Source of the DNA: Grammothele lineata | Lineage: Eukaryota; Basidiomycota; Agaricomycetes; Polyporales; Polyporaceae | Assembly (NCBI GenBank): GCA_002150815.3 | Contig: NDFF03000002.1 | Location: 310,001 to 374,000, forward strand | DNA length: 64,000 nucleotides | Reading direction: 5' to 3' | Shown: in pieces, positions 58,298 to 64,000 of the stretch | Position numbering within the stretch: position 1 is the stretch's first letter | Layout: every line of letters begins with the position of its first letter | Position numbers and translations under genes: made by a program | The notes under the pieces: generated by a model | What the model saw: the letters and a program-made list of their open reading frames with translations, nothing else | Databases searched by the model: none | What the model was told of the DNA's origin: nothing

Positions 58298-59232
58298 TAT
58301 TAGGGGAAGGGGCGTTCTTCAAACCCCACGTCGACACTCCGCGAAGCGAGCTTATGTTCGCTTCTCTCGTTGTTGTCTTCCCCACCGAGCATGAAGGTGG
58401 TGAGCTGGCTATACGACAGCCCACCAAAAAGGAAAGCTCCAGGGAGTACATCTTCAATGCGAACGAACTGCTGCGTGAGCAATCCAAACCGTCGCTCGCC
58501 TACGTCGCGTTCTACAGCGACATCGAGCACGAGGTCCTTCCTGTGAAGTCAGGGCACCGCGTCACCGTCACGTACAACCTCTACTACGTCCAGGAGGGCG
58601 CAGAGCAAACTCTCACTGCGGTCGCGCGCAACCCGGTCTCCACGAACGAGGCGAAGTTCCTCTCCGCGATGACTCGCGCACTCGACGATCGCAACTTTCT
58701 TCCAAATGGCGGGAACCTCGTCTTCTGCTTCCACCACCAGTATCCACTACCCAAATACAGCAAATCGAATGACAACGCCCGTGCAGCGTTGCGCAACGTT
58801 GCAGGCTGCCTGAAAGGCACGGATGCAGTCGTCTGGCACATCGTGTGCGACGAGCTCAAACTGGATGCGTCGCTTAAGACTATATACAAGGACTTCAAAA
58901 GCTTAGGCAGCGTCATGGTTGATCGGTATATCCCCCTCGACAACGAACGAGTCATCAAAAAACCGCTCTCAGAATGGCTCGTGGAGCACGCCGGTGGCGA
59001 GATCCTTGACGACATCACCTGCCAGTGGCCACGCCGCTCGACGCGCTTCGATTTCGACCTGAACGCTACGCCGGCCCTATTCGTGACGCACGAGGCCGGA
59101 ATGGGGCCTTCTGAGAGTACGCAGTTCATGGCGTACGGGAATGAGTCCGAGAAGGCGACGGCGTATTGGAGGATCTGCATGTTTGTGCGAGTAGGCCCCT
59201 ATGGTGCACGCGTTACTGCCGCGAGCACTTGA

Positions 59233-60647
59233 TAGGCTGGCACGTTGGCGAGAGACGTAGCGAATGTTATTGTGAGCGCCTTCAGAGCAATGAATCTGTC
59301 TCGGATTTGAATCGCGAAGTCCATCGTGTGGACCTCACGACATCGTTGCGAGGTCGTCCTGGTAGCACGATCGCGTTAGTGTTGGTCCTGTGCCCCCTCG
59401 TAGCCCTCTCCTCTCATCCAACCGCTCGTTTAGAACGTCGAGCCTTTCGCCTCCTTGATCGAAAAAACTACAGTAGTAGGATACAGCTGCTAAAATGATC
59501 AGTATTTGCGTATATTGGCGGTGACTGCAACAACTGAAGTACTGCGATTCCTGCGTCCAAACGTCAGATATCAGGCTCTAATAAAGCGATTATCCCACAA
59601 GGCATGCAGAAAGACACTCACTCCATGGTTAGGCAGATCTCCAACCACTGCCCTTCTCGACAAGACTGCCCTCAACTCGGAGGGAAGCGAGCGTGGTCGC
59701 TGGCAAAGGCGTCGCGGCGCTGCGACGTCGAAGCCACGTGTTACCCGGCCCGATGACTGTTCGGCTGGATCTTGATCTGATGGCGCCGGGGCGGAGCGCC
59801 AAGGCGCCCGACGGCCGCCGCAGGCGCACTTGTCCTTCACGATGATGACTCCCCACTGCACCGTCTCGAGCTCATTCGCCTCATTATCCTGTCCCGCTGG
59901 CAGCTTGATTTATTCCTACACATTACTAACAGACAATCTTGCTCTGTGGCTCGGATCAACAACTCTCGTCATGCGAAAGCTGCTACATTGGAAGCTCGAG
60001 ATAGGTAATTCAAGGGGTGTAGAGGTGACCGTGGCATACCCGCTAATGTTCCTCCTCTCATAGATAATACGCACCATTGAACATAAATGCCTGGTTCCAT
60101 TTGCATACCTCTAACATAGAGCTTGGATGTCCGAGTGTTCGACCAGAGCCACTCACACGGGCCGTGATCCATTTCCAAGTCGTCTGCGCCTTCTCGACCC
60201 ATAATCCCCGGGAGGCATTGTTTCAACACCGTGTCTGCATTCTGACTTCATCTGTCGGTGTCTGTGGTGTTCTTGCACTTCTAATCTTGTCTCTCCCCCT
60301 CCCTGAAACTCTTGATCTTCTGCTTTCATGTGTTTCGTGAGCAGTAGCGTGTTCAAAAGGTGCTATGTACTGCGCGGTCGCCCGCGTTTAGTCTCTTCAT
60401 GCCACACTAGTAGGTGACGCTGCGGAGGTCGCACGAGCTCGCTCTCGTCTGCCGTGTGCAAACATGTGTTGGCCGTGACTCCACCGCATTGCTGCGACCC
60501 CGGAGGATATCGGAAGGTCTCGTGGGTCTCAATTCAGTTTGCTATTACTCCCTCATCAGTAACTCACGTCAAGCCGAGGCTGTGTTGGATGTTCACCACT
60601 AATATAAAGGCTACCTCTGACAGAGCTATTGTGCACGCGCGAACCCG
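59233..60647. other. Gene-free region including the upstream part of the esterase duplication
   Basis: From about 59740 the sequence resembles the region from about 62570 upstream of the second esterase (GGCGCCCGACGGCC-type GC-rich block, then the AAACA(T/C)G(T/C)GTTG and ATCAGTAA(C/T)TCA blocks). TATAAA at 60603-60608 lies 40 bp before the esterase start. Confidence 0.5.
60603..60608 (+). promoter_or_regulatory. TATA box of esterase copy 1
   Basis: TATAAA 40-45 bp upstream of the start codon; copy 2 has TATAAG at the matching place (63309-63314). Confidence 0.55.
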
Positions 60648-62099
60648 ATGTCGCTCTCTCCTGAACTTGAAGCCGCGCTCGCCATCCGTAATGCCCATCT
60701 CCAAGAGAATCCGCCTCCGCCTCCGCCGGAAGGTGTCTCGCATACAGAATACTTGCGGCAGCAGATGAAACTTTCCCTCGCTTCGTTCGTAAAATACTGG
60801 GGGGACAAGCTACCTCCGGGTACGTGCTTCTATCTCATTGTTTGTCGCACGTCGACTTCCCATTGGACCTATCCATCACATGTGTAGCGGACCAATACGC
60901 CGTTTCCGACAAGCGCATCCCTGTCGATGGAGGGGAAATCATCGTGCGATGCTTGATCCCTGTAGGTGGCGCAAGCGGGTCGACCTATCCTGTTATTGTA
61001 TGGGCACACGGAGGAGGTACACAAATCTTCATTTGCTCCGAGATCGAGACATTGCTCATCATGCTGACCGTATCGTGCAGGATGGGCTGCTGGCGACGTT
61101 ACCGTCGATGACAATCAACTGCGCACGGTCTGTGTCGATCTACAGGTTGTTGTTGTGAACGTTGAGTATCGGTAGGTAATCTGATTGCTACAAGCTACTC
61201 CCACTGTTGACTAACCCGATTGTCAGGCTGGCTCCTGAGCACCCTTTCCCGGTGTCGTTCGAGGATACCTACGCTGCTGTTAAATGGGTACGTGTTCTAT
61301 CAACTTTGTCTAACGTCTTCTCTTACGTCTTCTGGTTCGTACCTAGGTCGTCGAGAACGCGTCGACGCTCGGCGTGTCCCTCACCAAGGGCTTCATTGTG
61401 GGCGGAGATTCTGCTGGCGCGAACATCGCTGCAGCCATCGCCCTGAGGGCTCGCGACGATCCGTTCTTTGCTGGAAGGCCGCTCACTGGTCAATACCTGA
61501 GGGAACCCCCGGTCGTTCATCCGAATGCGTGGCCGGAGGAGTGAGCATCGGATCATCTAGACGTTGGCTATCGTTAGCTAATGTCGTTGTTTTGATAGAC
61601 TGAAACTGAGCACGAGCTCGTTGGACGCAAACGAGAACAATCCTATTCTCAATAGCGCTATGGCACGGCAGGCTTTCGGTAATCTCATGTAGTTTGCATA
61701 GGTTTGAGTGGCCCTGAGCTCACACTCGTTTGGTAGACACCTATCTCGGCAACGCGGGAGGCAGCCCTGCGGACCTCCGCATCTCGCCGCTCCTCGCCCA
61801 GTCGCATGCCGACCTCCCACCGCTGTATGTTCAAGTCATGCAGCTGGACCCTCTGCACGACGACGGCGTCGTGTATGAGCGGCTTCTGCGCGAAGCCGGG
61901 GTACAAACGAAACTCGTCCGGTAGGTTTTTCTCTCATACTCGAAGTTAGATTCGTCTTACACGAGCTCATGCGGTTGCATGCAGGCACATCGGCGTCACT
62001 CACGCCTCTCACGGTGTGTTCCCAACCCTCGCGACCTCAGTTGAGATTTACGACAGTGCTCGCGAGGGCCTCAAGTGGCTTCTCAGTTTGTCCAATTAG
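60648..62099 (+). CDS. Alpha/beta-hydrolase (HSL/arylacetamide deacetylase type), copy 1, 8 exons, 341 aa
   Basis: Exons 60648-60819, 60888-61016, 61081-61171, 61227-61287, 61347-61540, 61599-61678, 61737-61920 and 61985-62099 total 1026 nt. The family marks are VIVWAHGGGW (oxyanion hole, HGGG), VVNVEYRLAPEHPFPVSFED, GGDSAGANIAAAIAL (nucleophile Ser in GDSAG), YVQVMQLDPLHDDGVVYERL (acid Asp) and HASHGVF with the catalytic His. It hydrolyses short acyl or carboxyl esters; a role on lipids, xenobiotics or wall acetyl groups cannot be separated. No signal peptide is seen, so it is likely cytosolic. It is the first of a tandem pair. Confidence 0.9.
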
Positions 62100-63358
62100 T
62101 GAATGTTGAGATTACAAGTATCACCGCTCTACCATCTTGCTTGCACTGCATCCGTATGCATCATGGATTCATTACCGAGCTGTGCTGTTGCGACGTTCTA
62201 CTGCGCAAGGGGCGTGTGATGTTCCCATCGTAGCGAAATCGGGCACAGGCCATCAAACATTGGCTCGATATGTTCCTGAGTCGTTTCGATCTCTGCGCAC
62301 CCACGATGAGCCGTTTCTTGATGTGAGGTACTGACGCTCTATGACTCGATACCTTCTCGTGTATTTACGCGAAGATTCCAGGAAGCCAGCCGTGCATCCA
62401 GTAGGAAGTCACTTACCTTCAGTAGGGTCAAACAGCCGTTCGCTAAGTCATGCAGATAAGTGTTTATTGTCGACTGAGAATTAACCAACCATTGAGTCGC
62501 CAGGCAACGTTGTCTCAGTTGAAGAGACCGCTATCGACCCGCAGGAACGTGAACGTGGCGGTCGAACTTGAAAGCATGGCTGGCCGCCTCGGCGCCCTTG
62601 CCCGAGCCGGTGACCGCTGAAACGTGTGACGCTACGGCGCCCGACGGCCCCCGGCGCCCCGACGCACGCACGACTCCTCTTTCATCAGTGACCACGACCG
62701 CGTATGCCTGGTTCTCCCTGTCTCGAGGCTCTAGTCAGACCACCGCTGCAATCAAGTTCATGGCTTTAATGGTCAGTGCTGTTGAATGTCTCCCGGATTC
62801 ATAATACATATCAGCCGAGCGACTCTGAATATTTTGCGAAGTACCATGCCACTTCAGGAGGAACAACATTGTTACAGGTAATCCAAGAGATGCGAGGGTG
62901 CGCCATAGTTGCTAATGTATGTTTTCACGCGGCAGAATGTGTCATATACTATGACACTCTATCCCCGATTGTACCCGTCCAATTTGCGTCTAATCTACTT
63001 ACGACGTGGACGTTCTCGGCCAGCAAAAGCCTTCCATCGTAATTCATGTATGAAAAATCTTCACGAGATCTATCCTACAATTACCCGCATTTATATCTCT
63101 TTATGGCGACGCTGATGGGGAGACTTGAAGAGGTCGTACGAACCTGTTCACTCCTGCAGCGTACAAACACGCGTTGACTTTAGCTTCACGGCATGAATAG
63201 CATCGCGACGCTATAGGGCATCGGAAGATATTGTGAGTCTATTTGATTCGATCTCGGTTCCTGATCAGTAATTCAAGGCAAGCAGAAGCTTTACCGGATG
63301 CTCGTCAGTATATAAGTCGCCTCTCTTTCTAGGTTTCCCTGCACGCGTGCAACCAGTC
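62100..63358. other. Spacer between the tandem esterase genes
   Basis: 1.26 kb; the right part (from about 62570) is a diverged duplicate of the region upstream of copy 1. TATAAG at 63309-63314 serves copy 2. No other gene is recognised. Confidence 0.5.
63309..63314 (+). promoter_or_regulatory. TATA-like box of esterase copy 2
   Basis: TATAAG 45-50 bp upstream of the start codon, aligned with the TATAAA of copy 1. Confidence 0.45.
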
Positions 63359-64000
63359 ATGTCGCTCTCCCCTGAACTTGCAGAGGCGCTGTCTATCCAC
63401 AATGCCCAGATACAAGAGAATGCTTTCCCCCCTCCCCCAGAAGGGGTCCTCCCCTCCGAGCACATGCGACGGCAGATTAAAGCTGCTTTCGCTCCGTTCA
63501 TCAAGTACTGGGAGGAGAGGCTCCCTCCGGGTACGTTTTTGCCCATCATATTTCGCCATATGCTCATTTCTCATCCACCACGTCCTTGGCGCCTTTAGCG
63601 GACCAGTACACTATCTCAGATAAACAAATACCTGTCGCCGGAGGGGAGATCACGATTAGATGCTTGACGCCTTCAGGGTGTGCGAACGGATCGACCTATC
63701 CTGTGATTATATGGGCACACGGGGGAGGTACGGAGCTTATATTGTTCTAAGACGAGACTGTTACTCACTATGTGGACGACACGGTGCAGGATGGGCGATT
63801 GGAGACATTGATATCGATGACAACCAGCTGCGCACGCTTTGTGTCGACCTACAGACTGTTGTTGTGAACGTCGAGTACCGGTACGTACTCGTTGACGCGT
63901 AGGAGTCGGCCATACTGCTTGCTGAGACAACTTCAAGGCTTGCTCCAGAGCACCCTTTCCCCGTTCCGTTCGAGGACACATACGCCGCTGTCAAATGGGT
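63359..64000 (+). CDS. Alpha/beta-hydrolase, tandem copy 2 (cut by window end)
   Basis: Exons 63359-63530 (172 nt), 63599-63727 (129), 63790-63880 (91) and 63938-63998 (61) have exactly the same lengths and phases as the first four exons of copy 1; the window ends on the GT of the fourth intron. The protein begins MSLSPELAEALSIHNAQIQE (copy 1: MSLSPELEAALAIRNAHLQE) and contains VIIWAHGGGW and VVNVEYRLAPEHPFPVPFED. The GDSAG, Asp and His parts lie beyond the window. It is a recent tandem duplicate with the same likely esterase activity. Confidence 0.88.

Larger units (their letters stand above)
55137..59232 (+). pseudogene. 2-oxoglutarate/Fe(II) oxygenase gene broken by two DNA transposons
   Basis: The 5' part (55137 to 55762) encodes a Lys/Glu/Ala-rich N-terminus, RPYCQGTLRLGVDEFGLFYK, ACAPATFGVNQQDVYDETYR and the strand ending AELYKL. 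The 3' part (58304-59232) continues with GEGAFFKPHVDTPRS (His and Asp of the iron triad), LVVVFPTEHEGGEL, the distal His in IEHEVLPV and the 2-oxoglutarate Arg in GHRVTVTYNL. The parts belong together: one element (55763-57264) sits inside the coding strand before the expected Val-Tyr-Gly, and a second (57325-58297) sits inside the next intron. Reading on from the 5' part hits a stop at 55830 inside element 1. The donor at about 55434 has no clean acceptor giving the expected frame, so more decay or a mis-drawn intron is possible. The intact enzyme would resemble prolyl 4-hydroxylase-like proteins of Agaricomycetes. Confidence 0.85.

Overview
The window is a gene-dense piece of a filamentous basidiomycete nuclear genome, most likely a wood- or litter-decaying Agaricomycete. 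The evidence is short GT-AG introns (mostly 50-65 nt, often with CTRAC-type branch sites), many small exons, GC-rich coding sequence, intronless and intron-rich genes side by side, an intron-bearing nuclear tRNA gene, and the content: secreted GH12, GH18 and GH35 glycoside hydrolases, F-box and BTB families, HSL-type esterases and short-chain dehydrogenases. No rRNA, CRISPR, phage or bacterial operon structure is visible.

Layout. 1-0.2 kb: 3' tail of a second coproporphyrinogen oxidase copy. 0.4-2.2 kb (-): F-box protein. 2.8-3.8 kb (+): intact HEM13. 4.4 kb: tRNA-Ser(CGA). 4.7-6.2 kb (-): short-chain dehydrogenase. 9.6-11.1 kb (+): monocarboxylate-type MFS transporter. 12.9-16.9 kb (+): large secreted GH35 beta-galactosidase with 19 exons. 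17.3-21.8 kb (+): tandem F-box pair. 22.1-23.9 kb (-): Glo3-type ArfGAP. 24.4-25.4 kb (-): GH12 endoglucanase. 27.6-28.7 kb (+): GH18 chitinase-like. 28.9-31.9 kb (-): tandem short-chain dehydrogenases. 33.8-35.0 kb (+): tentative unknown gene. 35.7-37.0 kb (+): F-box-like protein. 37.3-39.8 kb (-): thiamine-diphosphate enzyme. 40.5-42.0 kb (-): second GH12 with a Ser/Thr-rich tail. 44.0-45.4 kb (+): unknown five-exon gene. 46.1-50.7 kb: two GNAT/BTB divergent pairs, one with a dead GNAT. 51.2-52.3 kb (+): Ubc1-type E2. 52.7-54.8 kb (+): second thiamine-diphosphate enzyme. 55.1-59.2 kb (+): a 2-oxoglutarate oxygenase gene broken by two DNA transposons. 60.6-64.0 kb (+): tandem alpha/beta-hydrolases, the second cut off by the window end.

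The dominant theme is recent local duplication. Almost every family occurs at least twice (HEM13, F-box, SDR, GH12, ThDP enzyme, GNAT-BTB, esterase, an unknown family), usually with matching exon lengths, and some copies are decaying. The secreted hydrolases, the transporter and the esterases fit plant- or fungal-wall polymer use. The F-box, BTB and E2 genes are all parts of ubiquitin tagging but there is no evidence that they act together. The most striking structure is at 55.1-59.2 kb, where removing two inverted-repeat elements in thought gives back both a continuous reading frame and a normal 54-nt intron.

All exon models were built by eye from splice signals, frame continuity and comparison of paralogues within the window. 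Each multi-exon model given as confident adds up to a whole number of codons. Family names rest on motif recognition, not on database searches.
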